Positions 19,091 through 29,296 of a stretch of DNA of 64,000 nucleotides are shown piece after piece. Each line of letters begins with the position of its first letter. The first letter of the stretch is position 1. The position numbers and the translations under genes are program-made. The notes under the pieces were generated by a model. The model did no database searches. It saw nothing but the letters and a program-made list of their open reading frames with translations, and was not told the DNA's origin. This DNA is from Phycisphaerae bacterium (GTDB taxonomy: Bacteria > Planctomycetota > Phycisphaerae > Tepidisphaerales > Tepidisphaeraceae), in assembly GCA_026004655.1 (NCBI GenBank), contig BPJO01000004.1, positions 62,001 to 126,000 of the forward strand, in the 5' to 3' direction.

Positions 19091-19744
19091 TTATTCCGGG
19101 GTGTCATTCCAGGAAGGTTTGGCCAATTCTACTGCTAATACCCCATCCTCCGTCTGCCACCACAACTGCTTGTGGTGATGAATGGTTACTAGGTGAGTGT
19201 GGTGTGGAAAAAGGATCGTAAAATCACTTTGGGAGAGGTGGGTCAGGAGTCGTCGAACCAATTCTTCGAGCTCTGCCCGTTCGTCTGAGCAAAACTCGAT
19301 TGCAGCTGCGTTGGGTCGGTTGTGGAGTAACCCGGGATCGATCCCCAATCGTTCCAGCGCTTCGGTCAACCACACCCCGTGGATGGGGTCCAGCTCGAAT
19401 GCCCAATGTGACTTCGGCAAAACCCATGCTGGTCCGTCGATTCGTGCCATCCATGTTTTCACCAGTTTACGGGCCAGATTGCATTCAAAAGGGGGCTGGA
19501 CCTGCACCAGCGTCGCGGGGAGGTCAGAGCGGATGGTCGGATCTTCCGGGCCTAACCAGCCGATGATTCGGATTTCACTGGCGCGATCGGACGGATACGC
19601 AAATGCGCCACTGTTGTAGTAAACGCATTTCAGTCTCAGCTCCCGTGCTCGCTGCAAAACGTGCTGATAATCAATCACAAAAGCCACGATTCCACTCCGA
19701 TACGTCAAACCGATTATCAGGTCGTGCTCGTTCTTTTCGATCAT
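19091..19744 (-). CDS. Conserved hypothetical protein, cytoplasmic
   Basis: A 217-residue protein without membrane segments or signal peptide. It is rich in Trp and His, with segments such as PFECNLARKLVKTWMARI and FPHHTHLVTIHHHKQLWW. No family recognised. It is transcribed in the same direction as the downstream small secreted protein, with a 77-base gap. Confidence 0.6.
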   Translation of the reverse strand: MIEKNEHDLIIGLTYRSGIVAFVIDYQHVLQRARELRLKCVYYNSGAFAYPSDRASEIRIIGWLGPEDPTIRSDLPATLVQVQPPFECNLARKLVKTWMARIDGPAWVLPKSHWAFELDPIHGVWLTEALERLGIDPGLLHNRPNAAAIEFCSDERAELEELVRRLLTHLSQSDFTILFPHHTHLVTIHHHKQLWWQTEDGVLAVELAKPSWNDTPE

Positions 19745-19869
19745 GCCCTGAACCGGTCATGCCCTATTCCGGGCAATAGCATACCGTACGGTACCACTCA
19801 ACAATTACATCGTTAACTTCTTGTTTGCCGTGACATTGGTTCCAAAGAAAAAGTAGGAAGAAGTTAGCC

Positions 19870-20247
19870 ATGCTGTTCGAACAACTACGACCACGAAACA
19901 CGCCGGCGGTTATCGCAAACGCTTTTTATGGAACACTTTACATGTGGGGTGACGGCCACGACAACGGTGTCGGTAATAATATCGAACCTATAGACGACGA
20001 TTCGGCAGGGGGCTACTTCTCAGAAAATAACTGCGACAACATTGTCTACGCAAATTCCAACAACGATACCCTTCGGGGTCATAGCCCTAACGAACGAATT
20101 CTCGGTAGGGACAGGCATGGCACCCTCGATGAGAACCACGACGGCACCGATCGTCTCCCCGACGCGAACGCGAACGATGGCTTTATCACAAATGCGGGCA
20201 TGGGCTTGCATTATGGCGGATCGAGATCCCGTTCTCTTATCTCCTGA
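19870..20247 (+). CDS. Possible small protein, Asp/Asn-rich
   Basis: A 125-residue frame rich in Asn, Asp and Gly. Weak evidence for coding: a purine-rich stretch (AGGAAGAAG) lies about 10 bases upstream of the ATG and a strong same-strand terminator begins 38 bases after the stop. Against: no recognisable domain, and competing frames overlap on both strands. The transcript itself is better supported than the protein; a non-coding RNA is an alternative. Confidence 0.35.
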   Translation: MLFEQLRPRNTPAVIANAFYGTLYMWGDGHDNGVGNNIEPIDDDSAGGYFSENNCDNIVYANSNNDTLRGHSPNERILGRDRHGTLDENHDGTDRLPDANANDGFITNAGMGLHYGGSRSRSLIS

Positions 20248-20284
20248 TCCCGACCCCCGAAACGTCCACAACTCCCCCCACCTG

Positions 20285-20320
20285 CCCCCTTCTATGCCCT
20301 GTAGAAGGGGGTTTTAGTTT
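20285..20320 (+). terminator. Rho-independent terminator
   Basis: A perfect 10-bp stem (CCCCCTTCTA / TAGAAGGGGG) with a 7-base loop, followed by TTTTAGTTT. It implies a plus-strand transcript ending here. Confidence 0.88.
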
Positions 20321-20458
20321 CCCGTTTATTTGCTCGTCGATTCCTCGAGAGCATGATCAGTGGACAACGCGTGTAAACCGTTGGTTAACCATGTCGTAAA
20401 TGTTCGGAACGTGACAAATATTTAATGATCTCGAATCGGCAGATATAAGATTGGTGAT

Positions 20459-22342
20459 GTGCTGATCGGGAAAATAGTCGTAGTGTCACTTTTATGTCTT
20501 GCTTCGGTCGTATTTTCGGCCGATCATCCGCGGTTGCTGTTTTCGGTCAACGATATTCCGAAATTGCGTCAGCGGATCAAATCCGACCCCTATCAAAGCA
20601 TGTATCAAGAGCTGGTTCGGATTGTGGACCTGAATTCCTGGGGAAAATCCCCGGCTAATAACGATTCACTGGATCAATTGATCGTGATGCATCGGAATGC
20701 TTTTTTGTATGTGCTGACAGGGGATGATCAATGGGCGAAAAAGGCCAGACAAATAGCCGAGCAACGTCTGGACGACCCCGGAGCCATCCACAACCCCCGC
20801 ACAAAAGGGTTAACGCTTTATATGCACGGGATTTACCTGTCGTTGGCTTACGACTGGTGCTACGACGCCCCGAGTTGGGACGCACCGTTCCGGGAACGGG
20901 TCTCTCGTGCGATTAAACGTCAAGGTGACGTCATTGCCCAAAAAGGCGGGACCGAACAGAACCGTTCTCCTGCGAGCAATTGGCAGGGTTTGCGATGGTC
21001 CTCCGCGGGGTTGTGTTATCTGGCAACCGATGAACCGATCAATCCGCAGGATCTGGAGACCTGCTTTCAAAGAGTGTGTACCTACCTGAGCTCGAATCTG
21101 GGAGTCGGGGGTTCAGGGTGGAACAGTGAAGGGCTTGGTTACACTTTTTACCCGATGGGAAATGGGGTTGTTCCGTTCGGTATCGCGATCCATCGTCGAG
21201 ATTCTTCCAAGGACATCCGTCAAGCGACCCCGGCTGCTCGCTACACGTTGTGGACCTGCTTTGCTCCGGTGGTTCGTAACACCACCGGGATGTGGCGTCC
21301 CGATTTTGCCGACGATAATCCGGGGACTCAGTTCGAAGGGACGTTGGGCTTTGCCTTTTGGATGACCCCCGAATCACTTCATCCCGGATTGAAATATGTC
21401 TATGACCGAACGGTAGGACTTCAAGGGGACCGATCGTTTGATGCTTCCCGTTTTGGGATCCCGGCCTCTATCCTTTTTTATCCGCACGACGTCGTCCCCC
21501 AAAACCCGATGACGCTTCCCGAATGGGTCGGTTTGTTTGATGATTTGAAGGGCAACGGTTTTTTTACCTTCCGACAGTCCTACGGTACTTCGGACGACCT
21601 GGCGGTCCAGATTTTCGCCAAACGACGCGGAAACCGGGGTCACAACGGTCCGGATTCCCTGAGCTATCGGATCTATGGTTTTGACGGACTATGGGCGGTC
21701 GGCGGGGGGCGTTACGGACCGACACTCAACGGTCAACATGCTTACCATCGGTCCATGAACACCCTTTATCCCGTCGATCCCGACCAACGGTTTTCAACCA
21801 ACGACGAGCCCGGTAGGGTCCTCGATCGACAACTGAATCCCGACGGGAGTGGTTGGGTGATTCTGGCAGGCAACCCGAACAATGTCGGAACTCAAAACCA
21901 TGTGCGGCGATTTTATGTCACGTTCGATCCTGCCACCGAGGCTCAGTCCGCGATCATCATCATCGATTCGTCCGATAACGGGACGCATTTCCAGCACTGC
22001 ACGATCGAAACCCACCCGATTCATACACACAACAACACCTTTACCATCACAGGACCTACCGGAAATACCCTGACCGGGACCGTTCTTTACCCCGAAAAAA
22101 CCGTTCTTACGACGGGCCAAAGGCTTCGGGGGTCGCCCGCGGGAACCTGGGATCAAAACAATTTCTTGACCGCATCCACGCAAGACGGAAACATCGTCAC
22201 CGTACTAACTTTTCAGAAAAAAGGACAATCCCCGCCTCGAGTTCAAGCCCATGGAAACTGGACCGGTCCCGAACCTTTCGGCAGCCTGACTATCGGACGT
22301 AAAACCGTTCATCTGCGGGATAACCGGTTTTATGATCATTGA
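20459..22342 (+). CDS. Secreted heparinase II/III or alginate lyase-like protein
   Basis: A 627-residue protein starting at GTG, with a signal peptide (LIGKIVVVSLLCLASVVFS) and the sequence DHPRLLFSVNDIPKLRQRI, the usual opening of polysaccharide lyases of the alpha/alpha-toroid plus beta-sandwich type. The toroid occupies roughly residues 30-320, including LYMHGIYLSLAYDWCYD; the C-terminal part (about 350-610) has heparinase II/III-type motifs such as RGNRGHNGPDSLSYRIYGFDGLWAVGGG. It would cleave an acidic glycan in the periplasm or outside the cell. The specific substrate is not evident, and it is not in the pectin cluster further along. Confidence 0.7.
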   Translation: MLIGKIVVVSLLCLASVVFSADHPRLLFSVNDIPKLRQRIKSDPYQSMYQELVRIVDLNSWGKSPANNDSLDQLIVMHRNAFLYVLTGDDQWAKKARQIAEQRLDDPGAIHNPRTKGLTLYMHGIYLSLAYDWCYDAPSWDAPFRERVSRAIKRQGDVIAQKGGTEQNRSPASNWQGLRWSSAGLCYLATDEPINPQDLETCFQRVCTYLSSNLGVGGSGWNSEGLGYTFYPMGNGVVPFGIAIHRRDSSKDIRQATPAARYTLWTCFAPVVRNTTGMWRPDFADDNPGTQFEGTLGFAFWMTPESLHPGLKYVYDRTVGLQGDRSFDASRFGIPASILFYPHDVVPQNPMTLPEWVGLFDDLKGNGFFTFRQSYGTSDDLAVQIFAKRRGNRGHNGPDSLSYRIYGFDGLWAVGGGRYGPTLNGQHAYHRSMNTLYPVDPDQRFSTNDEPGRVLDRQLNPDGSGWVILAGNPNNVGTQNHVRRFYVTFDPATEAQSAIIIIDSSDNGTHFQHCTIETHPIHTHNNTFTITGPTGNTLTGTVLYPEKTVLTTGQRLRGSPAGTWDQNNFLTASTQDGNIVTVLTFQKKGQSPPRVQAHGNWTGPEPFGSLTIGRKTVHLRDNRFYDH

Positions 22343-22500
22343 CATCCCGATAAAGGTTGTGGATTTTCCCATTATAGTCTTAAAACAGTTGCTACATATC
22401 GTTTTTAGTGCCATCATTCTCCACAAGAGCCGACCGGAGTCGTTCCGACGGTTCAGAAAAACGCCGACATCACATGGACTTTTTGCGGAGATAAAGTTTC

Positions 22501-23157
22501 ATGAACTGGAGATCGCTCAGGCCGGCTTACCTGGTCCCTCGGCTCAGACAAATTGCGTTCGTGAAAAAACACCCCGACACCCCGTGGTTAACCGAATCGG
22601 GCATTCGGCTATTGGATTCTTGGTTGAAACCGACGGACGTCGGTCTGGAGTGGGGGTCCGGACGAAGCACCGCCTGGTTTGCCAGACGGGTCGGGAAAAT
22701 GACCAGCGTCGAGGACAATCGACAATGGTATGAACGGGTCAAACAACTACTCCAGGACCAAGGCGTGTCGGAAAAAGTCGATTATCGATACATCCCTTGC
22801 GAACACCGTGAGGTGGACGAACCGAGTTCTCACCCTTATGCCGATGTTGCGGATGAGTTCGCCGAGGCGTCATTAGATTTTGCGTTAGTCGATGGCAACA
22901 TTCGAGTCTTGTGCATGCAAAAGGTGTTATCTAAGATTAAACCCGGGGGATTATTAATTCTCGACAACGCCAATCGGTATTTTCCCAACGTATCGTTGGG
23001 AGCTCCTGCAACGTCGCACGAGCCCCGCAGGGACTATAAATCGGAGAAATGGAAACAGCTTGGTCATTCCTTGAGCAACTGGCGAGCGATTTTAACCACC
23101 GATCGAATCTGGGACACCCGATTCTGGGTCAAACCGCTAACCGAGGAAACATCGTGA
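22501..23157 (+). CDS. Class I SAM-dependent methyltransferase
   Basis: A 218-residue protein with an SAM-binding motif I variant GLEWGSGRSTAWFARR (about residue 49) and acidic residue at the end of strand 2 (TSVEDNRQWYE). Later motifs are DFALVDGNIR and IKPGGLLILDNANRY. It begins the polysaccharide region and probably methylates a sugar or lipid intermediate; the acceptor is unknown. Confidence 0.75.
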   Translation: MNWRSLRPAYLVPRLRQIAFVKKHPDTPWLTESGIRLLDSWLKPTDVGLEWGSGRSTAWFARRVGKMTSVEDNRQWYERVKQLLQDQGVSEKVDYRYIPCEHREVDEPSSHPYADVADEFAEASLDFALVDGNIRVLCMQKVLSKIKPGGLLILDNANRYFPNVSLGAPATSHEPRRDYKSEKWKQLGHSLSNWRAILTTDRIWDTRFWVKPLTEETS

Positions 23158-23250
23158 ACCTCAACCTGTTTTGCCTTATAACCACTGTAATCTCCATCGG
23201 GATAGATTGTACTGGATCGGTATCGACGCTGGGCGGAAGAAGAACGCACT

Positions 23251-24881
23251 ATGAGAACCTCAGCAGGTAATCTCACATTTCTCTACGATGATCAGACAGA
23301 TCAGGTAGCGTCGACTTGGGCTGCCTCCACGGTCCCCGGGGAATGGCAACCCGGTTACCACGAACGTTCCCCCGCCATTCTTTTATGCTTCGTTCCCTCC
23401 CTGGTGTTGTCTGGGATCAGTTGGCAGATGGGAGGCATTCAGTTCTTCAATGACGCAGCATTTGGCCTCCTTTGTCTGGTTTTGGCGGGTTTGTTCCTTC
23501 GAGAGCTAGCGATGTTCACCCGTCGGTTAGGTCTAGGCGGGCTGGTCGTTTTTGGGGGAGGACTTATCTGGTGGTGTTACGACTACGGAACACACTGGCT
23601 GGGGTTTGACCCAAACCGAAGCGATATCAAAGTTGATGGATCGTTGTCACTGGGTGTAAACCCAGCAATACTCGGAAAAGCTTTATATTTGCACTGTCTT
23701 TTTGCGATTTTCATGACCGCAGGCTTGTTTCTCCGGAGATTCATGTTTGTAAGCCGGGGAATTATGCGTTTGCCAGAACCCTATACATCATTCGGTTTGT
23801 TCGTGATCGTCTTGATTGTTTTCGGGGTTTCTATGATTCCTTACGTTTTCTTTACGCGAGACGATCCTCTGACAGCCATCGTGAAGACTATTTCTCAAGG
23901 TTACAGTGACAAAGGGACGGAATGGACAGCAGGTCGGACCGGAAATGTGAACTATTCATGGGGTGGATATTTGGCGCAGCTGGTTGAGTTAGGGTATGTG
24001 GGGGGAGTTTTGGCTATGTTCCATGCAATCCTTTTTGCAAAGTCCTGGATTCAGAGGATTATCTGTATTGGAATTTTTGCGATCCAGGCGGCTTTGGCTT
24101 TCGGTACCGGGGCACGGGGGGTAATTTTTTGTTTGTCTGTCTACCGGTAGCCATGCTCCTGTTCCTTCGATACAACCTCGTTGCCGCCGCACTGGCAAAA
24201 AAACTGAGTGTTAAATCTTATGTTATCGTGCTGCTTGTTCTCTTTGTAATTCTGATTTTTGTCCAATGGCAGGGAACTGCGCGTAATTTGGGGTTCACAG
24301 AGGATACGTTTGAGCAAGTGGATATCTCTGACCTCAAGGGGAACGAAATGTTTACCACATCACTCCCAGGAATGATGATCTTTCCCGATCAGATTCCTTT
24401 CTTAGATCAACCTTTCCCGGGGGCTGGGGCTTTGTACGCTATACCCAAGTCTATTTACTGGTTCGTGATCGGACCCATACCGCGTGCCTTGTGGCCGTCA
24501 AAACCGATTGACCCTCTATGGAAAAAGTATAATTCGATCGTCACGGGACGCTCTGAAGACGACTACGAAGGAACCACTATTTCGCGAGGAGCGATCGGAT
24601 CGGCTTACTTTCGATACGGGGTCCTGGGTATGATTCAGATAGCATTTTTGTACGGCTGGCTACTCCAAAATGTCGAAATCGGGCTTCGGTTTGCTGCCGA
24701 CAGACCTTTGGCACTGATTACTATATTGGGGCTAGCAACATTTATGTTTCGATCATTTCGTGATCTGAACTACAACATACTTTACCCTCTGATGTATAGT
24801 CTGCTGGTATTTGTTATTTTTACGGTGATTTACAACGCATTCTTTGGAGGTTCCAGACATCACAGCGGTCAATCTCAATGA
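23251..24881 (+). CDS. O-antigen polymerase-like membrane protein, one frameshift
   Basis: Repaired length about 543 residues with 10 or more membrane segments and a large loop carrying DLKGNEMFTTSLPG and GAIGSAYFRYGVLGMIQ, the style of oligosaccharide repeat-unit polymerases (Wzy or O-antigen ligase type). The frame breaks in a run of six T (24125-24130). Removing one T joins GTGARGVIF to VCLPVAMLLFLRYN, a continuous membrane helix. As deposited, the first part stops at 24150 and the second begins near 24129. Alone it should polymerise lipid-linked repeat units in the periplasm. Confidence 0.7.
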
Positions 24882-24904
24882 GCAATTTATTTGGATAGCA
24901 TACC

Positions 24905-25574
24905 ATGGACTCTGAGTACAAAGATTATGGATTCAACGATTCACAAGCTTCTCAAGCGATGCGCTATCTCGTACCCGGTATTTTTCGGATGGCGGGTCGA
25001 GTTGAGGGGTTGAGAGTTCTTGATGCCGGGTGCGGAAATGGGTATCTGGCCAACTGCTTTCAATCGGCCGGTGCATCAAAGGTTGTCGGAATCGATTTGT
25101 CTGAAAGCGGAATTCGACAGGCCAGGAATGCCTATCCCGGTATCCGATTTGAAATCTGCTCAGTAACCGATGATCTACTTCAAAAGCTGGGAAAGTCACC
25201 GTTTGATATCGTGGTTTCTACCGAAGTCATCGAACACCTTTACTCCCCACGTGAGTTCGTGCGATCCTGTTACAACGCATTGACCGCAAACGGCAAGTTC
25301 ATCTGTTCAACTCCTTATCACGGGTATTTGAAATACGTGGCACTTTCGGTGTTAGGCAAAATGGATTCACACTTGACCGCTTTGTGGGACGGCGGGCATA
25401 TTAAATTTTTTAGTCGTAGAACATTAACAACGATTTTCACGGAACAGGGTTTTTCCGAAGTTCGTTTTTTGGGGGGTTGGTAGATGCCCGTACTTATGGA
25501 AATCGATGATTCTATCGGGTCGTCGTTCGACAAGTGAAACAGATAGAACGGACCCTCTTCGAGATAGGTTATGA
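24905..25574 (+). CDS. Class I SAM-dependent methyltransferase, frameshift near 3' end
   Basis: A methyltransferase with motif I VLDAGCGNGYLANCF (about residue 39), VVGIDLSE, STEVIEHLYSPREF and a C-terminal region resembling UbiG-type enzymes. As deposited it stops at 25483 after FLGGW. Removing one G from a six-G run (25471-25476) continues it through VGRCPYLWKSMILSGRR to a TGA at 25572-25574 that overlaps the next gene's ATG. That ATGA coupling supports the repaired frame. Confidence 0.75.
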
Positions 25575-26428
25575 TTCCGATTGATCGAGTTTCTTACACG
25601 TGTCGAGGTCTGCTGCGTCGTGTCACACGACCGGCGCGTTGTCCCGGGTGCAATTCTGACCATTTCGATCGGATTGATCGGAAAATAACCTACAACCTCC
25701 TGTCCTGCCGGAATTGTGGGTTGTTGTTCCGGTATCCCTACGAAACACCAGAAGAAATGGCTTGTTTTTACCAAAAAGCGTACAAACAATCCGGTTTGAC
25801 CACCGATCTACCCACGGACGAAGAACTGGCCCGAATGTGCCAGACCCTGTTCCGGGGGACGGAAAAGGATTTTTCGTTTTTGATCCGTGTATTAGAAGAG
25901 CTTGGGGTTCGTCCTGGGGCGCGTATCCTTGATTTTGGCGCGAACTGGGGCTACACGTCCTATCAGCTTCGTCAGGCGGGGTATGACCCGTTTGCGTATG
26001 AGATTTCAACCCCCCGTGCGGTGTTTGGGAAAAAACTCGGGATCTCGATCGCGACCGAACTGACCGAACAGGACCGGGGGTTTGATGCGGTATTCTCCAG
26101 CCACGTCTTGGAGCACGTGCCCAATCCTCTGGCGTCGTTGAAGGACCAGCTCGATCGGGTGAAACCCGGGGGATATGTCATCGGGTTGACTCCCAACGGA
26201 AGTCGTGCCCGACGAGAAAATGACCCCCAAGGATTCCACACCGCTTGGGGAAGGGTGCACCCCGTGTTGCTATCGGATGCCTTTTTGGACCGATCGTTTG
26301 ATCGATATCCCGCATTTATCTCAGGGCGTCGTCCGCAACCGGATGAGTTGCGGACATGGGCAGGACAAAACAGAGTGCATCTCGCAGTCGATCAACCCGA
26401 ACTGTTTTTTGTTTTACGGAACACCTGA
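25571..26428 (+). CDS. Methyltransferase with N-terminal zinc ribbon
   Basis: A 285-residue protein. A four-cysteine zinc ribbon (CPGCNS ... CRNCG, about residues 24-50) precedes a SAM-binding domain with ILDFGANWGYTSYQLRQ and a post-motif VFSSHVLEHVPNPLASL, as in sugar C- or O-methyltransferases. The start is coupled to the previous methyltransferase. The ribbon architecture is typical of TylF/NovP-related or dTDP-sugar C-methyltransferases, suggesting a nucleotide-sugar substrate. Confidence 0.8.
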   Translation: MIPIDRVSYTCRGLLRRVTRPARCPGCNSDHFDRIDRKITYNLLSCRNCGLLFRYPYETPEEMACFYQKAYKQSGLTTDLPTDEELARMCQTLFRGTEKDFSFLIRVLEELGVRPGARILDFGANWGYTSYQLRQAGYDPFAYEISTPRAVFGKKLGISIATELTEQDRGFDAVFSSHVLEHVPNPLASLKDQLDRVKPGGYVIGLTPNGSRARRENDPQGFHTAWGRVHPVLLSDAFLDRSFDRYPAFISGRRPQPDELRTWAGQNRVHLAVDQPELFFVLRNT

Positions 26429-26431
26429 ATC

Positions 26432-27812
26432 ATGTCCTCTTATGTACCCCTTTTTATAATCGTTGGCACGCTGATCTGCATGACGGGTCTGTTATGGCGT
26501 CCCCGGTCCACTTTTGAATTGTTGCGTCCGATTTATGTTGTGCCCGCGCTGATCTGGGGAGTGACTTTTTTCCAAGCCATTCAATACGAGTTTGTTCCGG
26601 AATCTTGGAGTACGATTTACTCTGACGCTCGGGAAAAATCCGCCAGCTGGGCATTGATTTATACGACCGGTTGTGTTTTGGCCTTTTTTCTGGGTTTTTT
26701 GCTTCCTGTTGGTAAAAGACTCGCCCGGCCTCTGGCGCGGATCGAGTTCGGGTTCAACATTCATCCGGAGTCGGTTCTGCACATCGGATTGACGCTGGGA
26801 GTTATTCTGAACCTGGCGATCCTGGGATTGGTCGGACCGGTGGTGTATGGATTTGGTCCGGCATGGGGGTTTTTTGGTATCGATAGTGCTATGGGAGCCA
26901 AAATCGGACCCGCCGTGATCGTGCTGGTAGGCGTTGGGGCAGCGTGTGTGGGCATCGGTTTCCCGATGAAGGGGTCAAAGAGGACTGCACCATTGGGTCG
27001 AAGCGATTGTCGCATTGTTTTTGTTAAGTATACCTTACATGTCTGCTTTTAGTCGGGGTAGCGGTTTCCCGGTTTTGGTAGCAGTGGTGGCCAGAATCGT
27101 CCAGACCCGAAGACTCCGGTGGATACCTCTGATTCTGGCGTTACTTTGGGTAGGTATGGCCGGACATGCGGGTTTAGCAGGTCGCGGACTCCATGGGCAT
27201 TACGCGGGGGTTTGGCCTTATCTGAAGTATCTTGTTACGGACTCTCTTTTTGAATGGGACTTAGGTGGTAGCGAAGCTGAGACATACGGTTATGACGCGC
27301 TGACCCCATTGTGTGTTACATTGACAGCCGTCGATAAGTTACCGATGGGACAACTGAGTCTATGGGAATGGATTCGACTCCAGATCCCCATTCCTAGAAT
27401 CCCGGGTATTCATCCGGACTGGACTTTCACGCTTACTTACTATGTGGGGGGGGTTTGGGAATTGGGGTTATACCTCCGGTATGCTTGGAGATACATTTGG
27501 ACACTTTAAATGGTGGGGAGTGATTCCGTTTATTATTTTAGGAGTTTGTTACCGGTGATCGACCAACTTTGTTTCAGTGATCGAGAAAAATACATCAGTG
27601 GCATTTTTAGTATCTACACGATTCTTTTGTTCACCAGCTATTACGCGATGATGGTGGGACTATTCAATAATTTCCGTACTTGGACTTCGGCCTTTTTCTA
27701 TCCGACTTATCTGGTGGTCGGTTTTAACCTTCTGAGACATTGGTTTGTGCCCCGGCACACCTACACGGATCATGAACTTTTCCACTATTTCCCAAACGAG
27801 CTACAACGATAA
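26432..27812 (+). pseudogene. Second O-antigen polymerase-like gene, multiple frameshifts
   Basis: Three open pieces on the same strand read as one protein of about 460 residues when three indels are repaired: one extra G at 26971-26974 (restoring MKGQRGLHHWVEAIVAL before the FLLSIPYMSAF helix), one extra G in the eight-G run at 27446-27453 (restoring FGNWGYTSGMLGDTFGHF) and one missing base near 27554. The predicted protein has about 12 membrane segments and a periplasmic loop near residues 255-310. It starts 3 bases after the preceding methyltransferase stop. Confidence 0.7.
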
Positions 27813-28029
27813 AACTAAACGGGAACCGGTGATTGATCCAAAACCTCACTCAATTCTTTTCACTTAACTTATTTTTGTATCCCTGCATACGATGAGATGG
27901 ATCTCAGCGGTCGGAATCGTGTGGGTCATTAAGACCTTGGATCGGGGTTTTCATCGGACACGCCCATTTTCTCCGGACCGAGTCGGTTGTCAGCTCGAGA
28001 TCAGGGACCGCTGATGGGGGAATCGATGT

Positions 28030-29289
28030 CTAGCATCCGTCATGACGTCCTTCAAACGGTTGATGTACCACGGAGAGGTCGTACCGTTCGATACACTGTC
28101 GGCTGTTTAATCCCATATTTAGTCGGAAGTTGCGATCGCTGACGAGTTTGTCGATCGATTCAACGAATCCGTCGATATCGTCGTACGCATGGATGAATCC
28201 GTCGGTCCCGTGTCGAACGATCGTTCCGCTGTTGGGAGTCGAGACGATGGGGAGTCCGGTGTCCATGGCTTCAAGGACTGCCCCGGCGCATCCTTCACAG
28301 GTGCTGGGGAAGAAAAAGATGTGGAACCGGCTTAACCAGTCCTTGACCTGAGATCGTGGAACAGAACCGACGATTTCGACCGGTCCACACTCTTGACGCA
28401 CCCTTTGGGGATCGAGCTGAACGGGCCCGACCATGACGAACTTGACCCGTTTAGGGTCAAATCGCTTGGCGACTTCAAAAAAGTATGGTGCTCCTTTTCG
28501 TAGGCAAACGGCTCCGACAAATCCGACGAGGACGGGGTCAGGGTGGAGTTGTCTTTCGATGAGGGGAAGGTCTGAACCGCTGGGTGCGTAGGGGATGACG
28601 GAGATCCGTTCGGGGGCAACCCCACAGTCGATCAATCCTTGTTTGACATAGTCTGAACCACACGTCAGGTGGTCGCAATGTTCCCAGCTCATCTGCTCGA
28701 TCAGATCGACCCGTTGCAGCGCATCCGTGGGGACGGGTTTTTCCCATCCTGGCCAACGTTGTTGCTGGAGCTGATATTCTTCGATCTCGATCCGGGCCGG
28801 CGCGATCATCTGGTCGCCTACGGTTGTCAACCCTTGCAGACGAGCGATCCGCCAGACCTGAGGATGAACATTTCGTATAAAACCATAAAGCATGTTGCTA
28901 CGTCCGAATCCTTTGCGCAGGATCCATTCGGCCTGACGGGCAGCTGCCCATTCGAAATAGTCTTCTTTGACAGGAAATCGCTTTTTGGCCCGTGCCAATC
29001 GGAGTGCTAACCAGAGATTCGAGATAACGCGTTTGTCGTCCAGTCCCTCACGTCGTCTGTCGAGCATACGTCGACCGGTCACCGGATCGAATCGGCTGAC
29101 CAGTTTGGCGATCCACCGGGCGGGGGAAAAATCTTTCACGTACCAGTCGGCAAAAATCCGTTCGAGAAGCCCTCCCTGTTGAAGCGCCATCGGAACGATG
29201 TAATGCCTACGTGCGCCATCCTGGATTATACAAACCCGAGGAGAATCTTTGACAGATGACGAGTCGGACTGTGGGGAAGTCACGGACAT
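28030..29289 (-). CDS. Glycosyltransferase, GT4-like
   Basis: About 419 residues, GT-B fold. The C-terminal nucleotide-binding half has VGFVGAVCLRKGAPYFFEVAKRF, the catalytic-type FPSTCEGCAGAVLEAMDTGLPIVSTPNSG with the E-x7-E motif, and IERYDLSVV. Frame is open 18 codons further upstream; the chosen ATG lies only 8 bases after the PAS protein stop, so the two are co-transcribed. Predicted to transfer a sugar in surface polysaccharide assembly; donor and acceptor unknown. Confidence 0.78.
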   Translation of the reverse strand: MSVTSPQSDSSSVKDSPRVCIIQDGARRHYIVPMALQQGGLLERIFADWYVKDFSPARWIAKLVSRFDPVTGRRMLDRRREGLDDKRVISNLWLALRLARAKKRFPVKEDYFEWAAARQAEWILRKGFGRSNMLYGFIRNVHPQVWRIARLQGLTTVGDQMIAPARIEIEEYQLQQQRWPGWEKPVPTDALQRVDLIEQMSWEHCDHLTCGSDYVKQGLIDCGVAPERISVIPYAPSGSDLPLIERQLHPDPVLVGFVGAVCLRKGAPYFFEVAKRFDPKRVKFVMVGPVQLDPQRVRQECGPVEIVGSVPRSQVKDWLSRFHIFFFPSTCEGCAGAVLEAMDTGLPIVSTPNSGTIVRHGTDGFIHAYDDIDGFVESIDKLVSDRNFRLNMGLNSRQCIERYDLSVVHQPFEGRHDGC

Positions 29290-29296
29290 ACAATTG

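Noticed and set aside
24125-24130. Programmed ribosomal frameshift in the first polymerase gene
   Set aside because: No downstream pseudoknot or upstream ribosome-binding-like stimulator is apparent, and similar breaks occur in many unrelated genes nearby.
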